A DNA stretch of 64,000 nt from JAUIIK01 sp041390865 (lineage in GTDB: Bacteria; Chloroflexota; Chloroflexia; Thermomicrobiales; CFX8): assembly GCA_041390865.1 (NCBI GenBank), contig JAWKPC010000003.1:248001-312000 (forward strand), written 5' to 3'. The notes beneath the pieces were generated by a model. That model had not been told where the DNA came from and searched no databases. It was given only the letters and a program-made list of their open reading frames with translations. Every line of letters begins with the position of its first letter. Position 1 is the stretch's first letter. Of this stretch, positions 37,153 to 45,874 are shown one piece after another. Position numbers and translations under genes: made by a program.

Positions 37153-38124
37153 CTATCTGAATTCCCAGTTCGTGAGCCCCAGCCAGGACTCCGCTCGACT
37201 TACACCGGCCTTGACTGTCTGCCGACTGTCGCCGTGTGGGTTTATTTCGTGCTAGGCTCAGGAACGACTCACCTGCTAGTCGATTCCGATACCACCATGT
37301 CACGTCACGCTCGATTTGTTCTGGGTTGGTGAAGATGCCCTTAGGGGTCTCTGGCGGTGCATTGCGCGCAGGATCACTAAATACCCGAGTCATTTCAGCT
37401 TCGACTGATTCCATGATGCGTTCAAGCGCATCGCCGACTGATTCATCGTTGATACCTAAATCGACATCGACTCGAAACTGGTCATTGGGCATCGGCTGAT
37501 CTAGCACGGTTGGTCCGGTTCGTACCAGTAATGGAAGTGATAGCTCCGGCCTTGGACCCGTCCCAATTGCCTGTACAGGTATCCTGATGAGTTCGACAGC
37601 TAACCACGGCCAGTTCAGTACCCACTCGTCGCGGACAAGCTGCACGGCAACTTTCGCTAGATACTGGTCCCCGTTGGTTCGGTTCCAATGATTCATGAAT
37701 TCGTTGACTAGCTCCGCCGCGCTTCGGCAGTGCAGATAACCGAGCACCTTCTTCTGCAGTCTCAACTGTAACCGTGACCGTATCGGACCACTCGTCATCG
37801 CCGTTCGCAGATTCAAACAGATCGCCTCTAGATTCCAGGCCATGAATCCGAGTTGCCACCTCGTCCAGGACTTCTACGGCCTGGCTTACAATCGGTTCCC
37901 GACCTGATTCTTCGGACCACTGCCGAAACCCGTTCCTTATTGTGGGTTCATCATGAAGGAGATTGAGAGAAGGAAGTAATCCGCGCACATATGTGAGCGA
38001 CATTCTCGGCGTGTGATTCCCCATTGAGTGAATCCGCAATCGGAATAGGCTCCCAAGGCTCAATTGCCTCGTCCGGAATCAATCTCCGCTCCGGATCCGT
38101 GTTGCTCTCGGGTATGCTAGTCAA
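37153..38124 (-). pseudogene. Hypothetical element regulator/replication-associated protein, frameshifted
   Basis: A TTG at 38124 has GGAGGTGA upstream. Frame 1 gives LTSIPESNTDPERRLIPDEA and IEPWEPIPIAD. The second gives NLLHDEPTIRNGFRQWSEES and VSQAVEVLDEVATRIHGLES. The third, 37843 leftwards, gives VLGYLHCRSAAELVNEFMNH and VDVDLGINDESVGDALERIM. The end is DVTWWYRNRLAGESFLSLAR, then HGDSRQTVKAGVSRAESWLG, a helix-turn-helix-like C-terminus. About 320 residues. The WWYRxRxxGESxxSLAR motif is frequent in small DNA-binding proteins of element cores. It heads the minus-strand set, directly behind the GGTCAC repeats. Confidence 0.6.
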
Positions 38125-38185
38125 GCGTTCACCTCCACATCGGTGCGCGCCGCTGCCCGGAACGTTCATCGTCGCGGGGCGCTTT

Positions 38186-38213
38186 GGTCACAACTTGGTC
38201 ACGAACTGGTCAC
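38186..38213. repeat. Three GGTCAC direct repeats with 11-bp period
   Basis: GGTCAC at 38186-38191, 38197-38202 and 38208-38213, each preceded by a T or CT. They lie 62-89 bp upstream of the TTG start at 38124, on the same helical face, so they look like an operator or iteron array for an element protein. The core GTCAC is shared with the CGTCAC cluster at 34640-34817. Confidence 0.65.
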
Positions 38214-38315
38214 AATCGCGCTTCATGCGTCGCCATCAATCATACAGCGAACGTTCGACGCATTCGTACGCATATAACTGAACTAGTCATAAGCGTTCAT
38301 ACGCCCTGAATGGGA

Positions 38316-38612
38316 TTCGTAAACAGCAGGCCATCGGTTCAAATCCGATCGTCGGCTCCCCAGGATCCAGACAGAGATGGCCCCAACAAGGGCCCCGCCG
38401 ATGCAAGGGCCTTCCTGCTCTCCTCCAACCTGGTTACGAGAATCGCAGAAGCACCATCCGAAGCATGGTCAAGCCAGGGATCTCTCAGCTCTGGTATGAG
38501 ATCATGTCGGAGGCTACCTGAATTTCCTGTCCAACACAGTGCGTACGTACCACAGCGACGCAGCGCATTGCGGGTACAGGGTACAGGAAGCATTCATCCC
38601 GACTTCGTATGA
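38316..38612 (+). repeat. attR: right copy of the direct repeat
   Basis: Matches 17672-17965 and starts at the same base of the tRNA-Thr anticodon loop, so it includes the 3' half of that tRNA (38316-38357) but no 5' half. It marks the right end of the element. Confidence 0.93.
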
Positions 38613-38663
38613 GATGACGAAGCTCCGTCAGGCACTTCGCCGCTTCACCTCGATCTCTACCAT

Positions 38664-38689
38664 TGTGCTCACCACTGCGCTACGTCGGC
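38664..38689 (-). other. tRNA 5'-half-like fragment, opposite orientation to attR
   Basis: On the minus strand this reads GCCGACGTAGCGCAGTGGTG and AGCACA. Its first 19 bases match the 5' end of the tRNA-Thr at 17642 with one difference. No anticodon arm follows, so it is not a gene. Confidence 0.5.
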
Positions 38690-38955
38690 GACATGATAGC
38701 GGGCCCGGTCACGTTGATGGAGCGCGATTCCATGACGCTCAGACGCCCACCATGCCGGCGGAAGATGGAGCGTTACAAGTCCCCTGAACACAAAGAGGCC
38801 ATGCAATGGCTAACCCTAATCGACACAGTGCTCGGCCTCGAGCGACCCTACAGCAACTGAGCTCTCAATGCGAGATTCGGCGCTAGTAGTCTGTGATATG
38901 TGATCTGATCGACTACTCTGTGCGTCCCGGACGACTCCACAGCAACCAACGTTGG

Positions 38956-39050
38956 CATTTCGAGCGGAGCGAGAAATCTCAGTCGAACCCCAGGGACATG
39001 ATGCACTGAGATTTCTCCCACCCGCTAACGCAGGTATCCGGGTCGAAATG
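38956..39050. repeat. Nested inverted repeat (dispersed palindromic element type)
   Basis: Outer arms CATTTCGA (38956-38963) and TCGAAATG (39043-39050); inner arms GAGAAATCTCAGT (38971-38983) and ACTGAGATTTCTC (39005-39017), exact. GAGCGGAGCGAGAAATCTC-type units are dispersed intergenic repeats in many Chloroflexota genomes. Confidence 0.7.
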
Positions 39051-39118
39051 ACAGTCTTGAGCGCTCTTGAGTTTCATGGGAGTGACCACGGATTTATCAC
39101 GTCATGTGTCACAAATCA

Positions 39119-40285
39119 CTAGTTCCGCCCGGCTACGAGACCCAGAATAGCGGCTCCTGCAGTCGCGAGCAGTCCTACGGCGATAGCCTGCCCGGCCTTC
39201 TCGTGGTCGCCTGCAACTCGTACGGCCGCGTGTGCACCGGCCGCCGTCTCGCCTCCATCGAAGGCAGGACGCCCTGAAGGTCGTCGCCGCGTGGCAACGG
39301 CGCCCGGGCTGCTCGATGGGACGATTACCGGAGCAGGAATTGCACCCCGCGAGTCTTCATAGTTCCCGGCTGTCCCTTGCGTCGCGAGATCCTCGAGTGT
39401 CTCGTGATCGTAGCATTTCTCCAGGACCGCGTTCAGTTCGGCCCCGATTAGCAGGATAATCGACGTCATGTAGAGGAAGAAGAGGAACACAAGCAAGCTG
39501 CTCAATGCTCCATAGGCGCTCCCCGGGTTCGCAAACTGCAGGTAGATCGAAAAGCCGAACACTGCCAGCAGCCAGAGGAATGTGGCCAGCACCGAGCCCG
39601 CAGAAATCCAGCGGAATGTTTGCTCGACATTGGGAGCGAGATAGTAGAGCAGGGCCAGCATCCCGATCATGAACAGAATGCCCAGCGGCCAACGCGCGAG
39701 ATCGACGGCCGTCTCGAAGGACGATCCATAACCCAATCGGCTAGCGGCCCACCTGCCAATCCGGCTTCCGAAGACGAATAGGACAAACGCCAGGTTGATA
39801 AGTACACCCACCAGGACGGTGAGCCCGATCGCTACGGCTCTTTTCTTGGGATATGCGCGATCATCTTGGGTGTCGTAGGCGCGGTTGAAGGCCTTCATCA
39901 GGCTGGCAATGCCGTTGGATCCGGACCACAGCGCGACACCAACGGTTGAGAGAATGCCCAGAATCGCCGCTCCACCGCCGACCTTTTCAACGGCGTTGGT
40001 GATAAGCGTGTTGAGAATATCCTGAGTATCTGCGGGCGCCCGCTCGTTGACCAGCTCCCGCATGCGATCAACGACAGTGATCGAGGTGTAGTCCTGGAGA
40101 AGTGCCGCGATCAGGACGAAAAGGATGATAACAGGCGGGATTGCAAAGATTGCATGGTATGCGACCTCGGCGGACCGCCCCATCACATCATCATCCATGA
40201 ATTCCTTGGCGAGCTTCTTGCCAATGACCGTTACCGACGGCCGCTCCTTTTCAGCCGTTCCTCGTTGTAATGAATTGCTTGTCAA
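39119..40285 (-). CDS. YihY/virulence factor BrkB family membrane protein
   Basis: A 388-residue protein of the YihY/BrkB (formerly RNase BN) family, with five or six transmembrane helices. Family blocks are GRSAEVAYHAIFAIPPVIIL, VALWSGSNGIASLMKAFNRA and YLAPNVEQTFRWISAGS, followed by NPGSAYGALSSLLVFLFFLY and LLIGAELNAVLE. The cytoplasmic C-terminal tail is basic and ends in an extra hydrophobic stretch (AVGLLATAGAAILGLVAG). A TTG start at 40285 follows AGGAGAGATCGGC. Function is unknown; the group is not a nuclease. It lies downstream of three small membrane-associated genes on the same strand, 252 bp away. Confidence 0.93.
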   Translation of the reverse strand: MTSNSLQRGTAEKERPSVTVIGKKLAKEFMDDDVMGRSAEVAYHAIFAIPPVIILFVLIAALLQDYTSITVVDRMRELVNERAPADTQDILNTLITNAVEKVGGGAAILGILSTVGVALWSGSNGIASLMKAFNRAYDTQDDRAYPKKRAVAIGLTVLVGVLINLAFVLFVFGSRIGRWAASRLGYGSSFETAVDLARWPLGILFMIGMLALLYYLAPNVEQTFRWISAGSVLATFLWLLAVFGFSIYLQFANPGSAYGALSSLLVFLFFLYMTSIILLIGAELNAVLEKCYDHETLEDLATQGTAGNYEDSRGAIPAPVIVPSSSPGAVATRRRPSGRPAFDGGETAAGAHAAVRVAGDHEKAGQAIAVGLLATAGAAILGLVAGRN

Positions 40286-40537
40286 GCCGATCTCTCCTGA
40301 TCATGTTCAGACTATAGTCACGTTCGCTTTCATTGGCAGGTCCTGACGCAAGAGGAACTTCACCCATATCAATCCGGTCCCCAGCGGCTTCTCGAGTGAT
40401 ACGGTTGAACCGCCGCTGGGTCGAAAAAGGCGGGTCATTCCTGCGAGTTGACGCCAGCACCCGATACCGGTCTACGCACCAAGCGCTGGCGCACCCCGCG
40501 GCAACTGGCTCCTAGTTTCCGTGTGAGCCTGTCATGG

Positions 40538-41041
40538 CTAGCTCGAATGCACGTCGTGCGACGGTTGATTCTCTGTCGAATCCCCGGAGTGCCGGGACGA
40601 ACCAGCCTCCTGCCTGACCTGTTCCTCTTCCTGCTGGTAGCCTGGCACGGCTTCGCGAAGGAACTCCTGGGCCTTGGTCGCAGCGAGACCCATCAGGGCG
40701 CCGCGGATCTCATCGACTTTGGTGGCAGCCTGGTGTTTACCTGCCTGCGTCGCCTCACCCGAGAAGCTCTGTCCATTGTGCTGCCTCCCATCGTGAGCCT
40801 GATAGTAGCCGTAGCTGCTGCCTCGCCGAGTCGAGTCGGACGACCCGCCGGTCATCAAACCAATTGCGAGCCCGGCGGTCAGGGCAACTCCAGCGGCCAC
40901 AAGCGGACGGTCCTGCACCTGCTGCCGCCAGTCCGTCAATGATTTGGCGCGTTCTTCCAGCTCGTTTACGTCATTGGTCATCTGATGACGCCGCTGCTGG
41001 ATGTCGTCTCTTATCTCCTCTGGGCTTGTTGTTTGGTCCAT
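40538..41041 (-). CDS. DUF3618 domain protein
   Basis: A 167-residue protein. The N-terminal MDQTTSPEEIRDDIQQRRHQ, then MTNDVNELEERAK helix is the DUF3618 hallmark (I...R..M...V..LE). One transmembrane stretch follows (VAAGVALTAGLAIGLMTGG), then a disordered polar tail. ATG 41041 has GAAGGAGACTG upstream. It overlaps the Holin-X-like gene by 31 bp, so they form an operon. DUF3618 proteins usually sit beside Holin-X and YqjD/DUF883 proteins, as here; role probably in the envelope. Confidence 0.87.
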   Translation of the reverse strand: MDQTTSPEEIRDDIQQRRHQMTNDVNELEERAKSLTDWRQQVQDRPLVAAGVALTAGLAIGLMTGGSSDSTRRGSSYGYYQAHDGRQHNGQSFSGEATQAGKHQAATKVDEIRGALMGLAATKAQEFLREAVPGYQQEEEQVRQEAGSSRHSGDSTENQPSHDVHSS

Positions 41042-41430
41042 TCCACAGTCTCCTTCACACTTGCAACAGTCTCTTCAGGTTTAGGGTCAACTTCCTGGAT
41101 CCGCGACCGCCCGACGAGTAGCAGGATCACTGCTACGGTTGCCATCGCTATCGTTACCAGGAGCGCCGCGAGCCAGAGATCCAGAACGATTGCCAGAGCG
41201 ATGACTGCCGTCGCGAGTGCGAGCCCGAGCGCGAAGAGCCCGAGCACCGCGCCGGCGATCAACATCGCAGCGCCCCTGATCGCCGTCTTGATCTCTTGCC
41301 GAATCTCGGCCTTTGCCAGGCGGACTTCGTCCCGAACAATCTCCTGAGCATTGGTGAGCAGATCGCCGGTTAATTCACCGAGCGATCGCCGGTCATTGGG
41401 ATGAAGCTCTCCGGTCATTTCCTCTCTCAT
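41011..41430 (-). CDS. Holin-X/phage-holin-III-like membrane protein
   Basis: About 139 residues. SLGELTGDLLTNAQEIVRDE, then VRLAKAEIRQEIKTAIRGAA is the amphipathic N-terminal helix of the actinobacterial Holin-X family, followed by two transmembrane helices (MLIAGAVLGLFALGLALATA and LAALLVTIAMATVAVILLLV). It is chromosomal and not in a phage. The start is ATG 41430 or 41418; the longer open frame upstream overlaps the previous gene. Middle gene of the three-gene overlapping cluster. Confidence 0.87.
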   Translation of the reverse strand: MREEMTGELHPNDRRSLGELTGDLLTNAQEIVRDEVRLAKAEIRQEIKTAIRGAAMLIAGAVLGLFALGLALATAVIALAIVLDLWLAALLVTIAMATVAVILLLVGRSRIQEVDPKPEETVASVKETVEWTKQQAQRR

Positions 41431-41446
41431 TCCTGCAGGACGAATG

Positions 41447-41932
41447 CTAGCTTCGGAGGGTGCGTCCGATGAGGAAACCAGCGGCGAATCCCGCAATCAA
41501 CGCTTCCTTGGGATGGTCGCGAACGAGTTGCTCGACGTCCGACGTCATCGTCGCGATGTCGGTCTGCTGTACATACCTGGCGGCGTCTTCAACGTTGTCG
41601 GCCGCCCTATGGGCCATCTCGGTCGTCTGCTGGCCTCCAGGCAACTGTTCGCCACGTTCGCGGATCTGGTCCGCCGCCTGATGCATTCCAGAAGCGGCCC
41701 GATCGCGCTGTTCGTCCGCTTTATGCTGAACTTCCCGCGCCTTGTCCTGGGCCGCGCCCTTCGCTTGTTCGGCCTTTTCCCGAGCCTGTTGCTTCGCCTG
41801 GTCGGCGGTGGAACCGTCAGACTCTCGTGAGTCCCGCAGGGATTCTCTACTTGGTGGCGGCGGCGCGCCCGGCTCTTCTGTGGACGTTCGTCCTGTGCGT
41901 GGCGGCTGGCCCAGTCGATCTCGATCAGTCAT
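41447..41932 (-). CDS. DUF883/YqjD-like protein with helical stress-protein repeat
   Basis: From ATG 41932 about 161 residues. The middle is a long charged helix, KQQAREKAEQAKGAAQDKAR with EVQHKADEQRDRA, like CsbD or LEA-type repeats. The C-terminus, DVEQLVRDHPKEALIAGFAA and GFLIGRTLRS, is the hydrophobic anchor with the DHP motif of YqjD/ElaB/DUF883 proteins. It starts the minus-strand cluster that continues with Holin-X and DUF3618 proteins. In enterics such proteins bind ribosomes at the membrane in stationary phase; not shown here. Confidence 0.83.
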   Translation of the reverse strand: MTDRDRLGQPPRTGRTSTEEPGAPPPPSRESLRDSRESDGSTADQAKQQAREKAEQAKGAAQDKAREVQHKADEQRDRAASGMHQAADQIRERGEQLPGGQQTTEMAHRAADNVEDAARYVQQTDIATMTSDVEQLVRDHPKEALIAGFAAGFLIGRTLRS

Positions 41933-42373
41933 GAATCGCTCTCTTTCACTTTGCCTGAGGTGAACCGGCTCACGGCTTGATGCCACGAACCAGCACCGAG
42001 TACGGTTTTGTCTATCCGCGATCTGAAATTGTTGGATAGCATGTTGCTACTCTAATTGAATAGCTAGTGCCTTACTATGAATCGCGTCACGCCGCGTGGG
42101 GGGAACTGCAGATAGAGAAAGAGTTCTTCCGCCGCGTCTGCTTGACAGCAGTCACTCCTCGCCTGGGTCGAGTCGAGTGCGGCTACCGGAGACGGATATT
42201 TGCAGTTTGCGCATGGCATGACAGGAAGAGTGCACAGGCCGCGGAACCCCGCTTAATGGCCGGCCTTCGGATTCAATAGGCTCTGGAAACTCCATCTGCG
42301 TGCGACGCAAACAAGCCGGATCCGGTGGTGGATCCGGCTTGCCACTATCGAAGATGTACCAGAGACTGGAACG
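41933..42373. other. Intergenic region with a hairpin after the cyclase gene
   Basis: No gene is supported in these 441 bp. The only structure is the GC-rich hairpin at 42313-42340; the left part is the leader of the DUF883-like cluster. Confidence 0.55.
42313..42340 (-). terminator. Hairpin downstream of the cyclase gene
   Basis: A perfect 11-bp stem (42313-42323 with 42330-42340, AAGCCGGATCC) and 6-nt loop, 33 bp past the cyclase stop. No U-tract. Confidence 0.6.
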
Positions 42374-43771
42374 CTAGAGACCCAGGAGCCGGTAGATCAT
42401 GACCGGTTCGGACTTGCCCTTCACGTTCATTTCCCCAAGCATCTCGAGATTCGCGCCTTGCAGGCGGCGCGCCGTCTCGGCACCGATCACAATCCCTCCC
42501 GGTTGGGCCATGCCTTCGAGACGCGACGCCGTATTGACCGTGTCTCCGATAACGCTGTATGTCCTGCCTCCCTCGGCCCCAAGCACGGCCACCGTAGCGA
42601 CGCCGGTGTTGATTCCAATCCGAAAGCGCGGCCAGTTCGGATGCTGATCTGCTATCTCGCCGGTATCGTTTTGGATCGCAAACGCTGCACGGGCCGCGCG
42701 GTCTGCATGATCCGGTTGATCGCCAAGCATGTTGAATGTCACCATCAGGGCGTCTCCCATGATCCGGTCCACATGACCGCCGAAGCGCTTCGTCACCGAG
42801 GGTATCGCCCGGCTGAAGTAGGCGTTGAGCATCTCCGAGACTTCTCGCGAGTCATGGCGTTCGGAGAACGCCGTGAAGCCCTGGAGATCGGCGAAGATGA
42901 TGCTGACCTCGCGCGTGCCCTTCGCCGTTTCCTCGAGATAGAGACTGGCGAAGCGTTCCTCATGCCATTGCCGGTTTGCGCTGAGAGCGATCAGACCGAA
43001 CGCTGCCAGCATCAGCAGATGCCACTCCCACCAGCTCGCATGCCAGTTGCGGCTGAAGGCGATCGCAATCTCAGCCTCTGCCAGGAGCGTGAAGGCGGCC
43101 GCCATCGCCAGAGGTAGCGCTGGCGCGGACGATCCGCGAGCGAGCCGCAGATACCGGAACACGGCGATGCCGTACAGAACGACCCCCGGAATGGCGATCG
43201 CGAACATCTGAAGCGATTGTCGAACAGGCGGGGTCGCTCCATTCAGCGGAGGCAGGTCGAGAAGCGAGACCAACCCCCAGCCAACCATGAGCGCGATGAG
43301 CAATGCACGGATCAGGCTTGCCTTGCGCATGACTGCACTCGCCTGCCCGCCGTCCAGGCGCTCGCTGGACGCTGCTGCGAAGAGGCTCGCCGTCAGCAGG
43401 CCAATCGGGCTGGCCAGATGGAATCCGGCATTCGGCCCGGCGATCAGCACTCCCGGAGTGACCAGAGCATGAAGCCCGAGAAAGCCCGCCGCCGCCAGAA
43501 ATCCGAGCGAGACGAGATAGACCCTTGCATCGTTGCGTTGCGTAGCGGCCGAACCGGTTGCGTACGCGAGAACAAAGTTCAGGGCACTGGCGCTCAGAAC
43601 GATCCAGAAATGCGCCGGATTATGCTGCCAATCAACGTCGAGATGGGGCCGGGTTACGAGAAGCGCCAGCCCGAGCAGCGGCAGAGCGAGCGCCGCTAAG
43701 AGGAGCAAGGTCCGTAGCCGGACCGGTATGTCGTCCCCAGAAATCGCCGCCTCCCGTACGGGTTGTCGCAA
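42374..43771 (-). CDS. Membrane-bound class III adenylate/guanylate cyclase
   Basis: A 465-residue protein. The first 280 residues have about seven hydrophobic helices. The catalytic domain follows: VSIIFADLQGFTAFSERHD with the first metal Asp, GGHVDRIMGDALMVTF with the second, then GINTGVATVAVLGAEG and YSVIGDTVNTASRLEGMA, ending VKGKSEPVMIYRL. It makes cAMP (or cGMP) from the nucleotide triphosphate at the inner face of the membrane. Base-selecting residues cannot be settled by eye. It is divergent from the ADP-ribosylglycohydrolase gene. Confidence 0.93.
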   Translation of the reverse strand: MRQPVREAAISGDDIPVRLRTLLLLAALALPLLGLALLVTRPHLDVDWQHNPAHFWIVLSASALNFVLAYATGSAATQRNDARVYLVSLGFLAAAGFLGLHALVTPGVLIAGPNAGFHLASPIGLLTASLFAAASSERLDGGQASAVMRKASLIRALLIALMVGWGLVSLLDLPPLNGATPPVRQSLQMFAIAIPGVVLYGIAVFRYLRLARGSSAPALPLAMAAAFTLLAEAEIAIAFSRNWHASWWEWHLLMLAAFGLIALSANRQWHEERFASLYLEETAKGTREVSIIFADLQGFTAFSERHDSREVSEMLNAYFSRAIPSVTKRFGGHVDRIMGDALMVTFNMLGDQPDHADRAARAAFAIQNDTGEIADQHPNWPRFRIGINTGVATVAVLGAEGGRTYSVIGDTVNTASRLEGMAQPGGIVIGAETARRLQGANLEMLGEMNVKGKSEPVMIYRLLGL

Positions 43772-44023
43772 TGCTTCGATCGTTCACTGTATCCCGCTGC
43801 ATGATCTTCACCGACCTCTGTCTGCAATGCGGATGACCCTGCCCCATGAGGGAAGGTAGTCATTGACTATCCAGACAGTACAGACGCGATGCTGCAGATT
43901 GACGCGTAGATCTACCCAAATCGCGGGCAGGGCGAGAAGATACCCGGCTGGGTATGGTCTGCCCCGCTTTACCTGACGCGAGGAGAACAAGCACCCGACG
44001 GCTCTTCGGATTCCGCGTCGATC

Positions 44024-45004
44024 ATGCGGAATTACTCACCTGCTACGATGGTTGAGAAGAACAACGAAACACCTGCCCCGCACGAACTGGAGGTCACCCG
44101 TATGGCTGGACATCGAGATGGAGCGCCTGGGGTTGTCGCCGACGCGCTGTCGATGGGTCCGCACTGGATCTATGACATCGATGCTCGGGAAACTATGGAT
44201 CGATTACCGGCTACACCGAGCCTACGGTGATGGAATACCACGCCGAGCGAAATCCGGGAGAGTTCACCCACCTCGAGATCAGGCGTTGCTGCTGCTCGAA
44301 TCGATCAGAAAACACGACGGATTCGAGAGAGATCCTTGGGCCGCTGACTGGCGTGAGTACTTCGAGAGCTATGAAGGCTATTTCGACGCAGCGACGAAGC
44401 AGACGCTCCGGCACCTGCAGGCGGGTGATCCGGTCGAGACCGCAGGGTCCGACTCGACCGAGATGGCCGGCGCCAGCAGAATCGCGGCAGTCGTCTACCG
44501 ATACTGGGACTCCCCTGACCGGATGATGGAAGCAGCGAAGCAGCAAACGGACGTGACCCATCACACGCCGATCATCGTCGATACTGCAACGTTCATCGTT
44601 CATGCGGTTGAAGCGATCAAGGACGGAGAGTCCCCGGTCCGCTCGCTCCGCACGGCGGCGGCTGCAGGGGACTATGCAGAACTTCCGGCCTCAGAATGGC
44701 TGGAAAAAGGATTGAGCGAGGCTGATTCCGATTCCACCGAGGCGATCGGGGAGTTCGGCCGATCCTGCGACATCCGGGGCACGTTCCCCGCTGTCGCCCA
44801 ACTCACTGCTCGATACGAGTGATTTCCGCGGAGCGTTGATCGCCAACGTCGAGGCCGGCGGCGATTCAGCAGCGCGGTCTGATGCTGGGACTTATCCTCG
44901 GTGCGTACCACGGAGTAGACGCGATCCCGCCCGACTGGATCTCCGATCTCGCGGCGCACGACCAGATCGCTTCCTTCATGTCGACGCCGGTAGCAGCGGA
45001 CTGA
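44024..45004 (+). pseudogene. ADP-ribosylglycohydrolase family protein, several frameshifts
   Basis: Joined pieces read as an ARH-type hydrolase that removes ADP-ribose from protein or small-molecule acceptors. VVADALSMGPHWIYDIDA is the N-terminal block with the metal-site aspartate region. RDPWAADWREYFESYEGYFD, GASRIAAVVYRYWDSPDRMM and TPIIVDTATFIVHAVEAIKD lie in the middle. SDFRGALIANVEAGGDSAAR, LILGAYHGVDAIPPDWISDL is the C-terminal metal block, after a shift near 44820. At least three frame changes. The start (44024 or ATG 44048) is not firm. A large hairpin follows. Confidence 0.75.
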
Positions 45005-45012
45005 AAAGTCCA

Positions 45013-45063
45013 TACCGGAGACTCCCGGCTGACCGCGCACTGATGGACCGGGAGTCTCCGGTA
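45013..45063. terminator. Hairpin between convergent ARH and redoxin genes
   Basis: A perfect 16-bp inverted repeat (45013-45028 with 45048-45063, TACCGGAGACTCCCGG) around a 19-nt loop, between two genes that end facing each other. Probably a shared terminator. Confidence 0.65.
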
Positions 45064-45085
45064 TTGCCCGGCAAACCCAATCGGG

Positions 45086-45667
45086 CTAGCTCTCGCTCGC
45101 CGCCTCGACCTGTTCGACCATCTGGTCGTAGACCATGAACCCGAAGTGCGCGTCCGAGATCGATCCATCGGGCGTGATGAAGTAGCTGGTCGGCATGGCC
45201 TGCACGAGATAGCCGTCGGTCACGTCGAGGTCCCGGTCATAGAGCCGGAGGTAGCTGATACCGGTCTTCGTCACGAAGTCCTCCCCGTCCTCGACGCTGT
45301 CGCCAGCGTTGACACCGATGACGACCAGATCATCGCCATACTGCTCGTGCACCCGCTGCATATCCGGCATTTCTTCCTTGCAGAAGGTGCACCAGGTCGC
45401 CCAGAAATTCAGGAAGACGGGCCGGCCTTCGAAGTCCGACAGCGCATGGCGGTCGCCGTTCTGGTCGAGAAGAGCGAAGTCCGGCGCTTCGCCTGATCGG
45501 CTCGGCGAGCTTGACGACAGCATTCCGATGTCACCGTCGCCCGCTCCCGATGACGCCCAGGGCCGCTGATCCCAGGCGACGAACCCGAGAACGGCCACGA
45601 TGGCGCCGATGACGATGATCATCTGCCAGCGTGATGCCCGGCCCTCTTGCTCCTGAATATCTTCCAT
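45086..45667 (-). CDS. TlpA-like membrane-anchored thioredoxin-fold protein
   Basis: A 193-residue protein. One N-terminal transmembrane helix (WQMIIVIGAIVAVLGFVAW), a short linker, then a redoxin domain: GEAPDFALLDQNGDRHALSD, FLNFWATWCTFCKEEMP with the CTFC active site, VVIGVNAGDSVED, and MPTSYFITPDGSISDAHFG with the cis-Pro. It faces outward and would reduce disulfides in exported proteins, for example cytochrome c or cell-wall enzymes. Starts ATG 45667; ends close to the shared hairpin. Confidence 0.93.
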   Translation of the reverse strand: MEDIQEQEGRASRWQMIIVIGAIVAVLGFVAWDQRPWASSGAGDGDIGMLSSSSPSRSGEAPDFALLDQNGDRHALSDFEGRPVFLNFWATWCTFCKEEMPDMQRVHEQYGDDLVVIGVNAGDSVEDGEDFVTKTGISYLRLYDRDLDVTDGYLVQAMPTSYFITPDGSISDAHFGFMVYDQMVEQVEAASES

Positions 45668-45874
45668 CGCTCGTGAATTCCCATCCTGAAAGACACTTCG
45701 GTTCTAGCACGGCCCGTTGATGCGGTCGGCTGTGATGGTGCACTCGGGCGCTCTCACCCTGAAAATGCAAGCCGGCGATTCCCGCTACGTATCCGATAGG
45801 ACTATGCTGGATCCTGCATCAAGCGTAAGTGACGCTGACAACAGAGACAACGAACTGGTTCTGAGGAGAGGTAC

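Larger units (their letters stand above)
38613..39118. other. Right junction, no supported gene
   Basis: Short open frames exist (for example 38663-38860 with YKSPEHKEAMQWLTLIDTVL) but none has a ribosome-binding site or a recognisable domain. The region holds a tRNA-like fragment (38664-38689) and an inverted repeat (38956-39050). Confidence 0.5.

Noticed and set aside
38539..38860. Transposase remnant right of attR
   Set aside because: Short frames (YKSPEHKEAMQWL...) show no DDE or helix-turn-helix motif and no inverted repeats of an IS at their ends.
41011..41430. Prophage holin
   Set aside because: Holin-X proteins are chromosomal envelope proteins; its partners DUF3618 and DUF883-like are standard and no phage genes are near.
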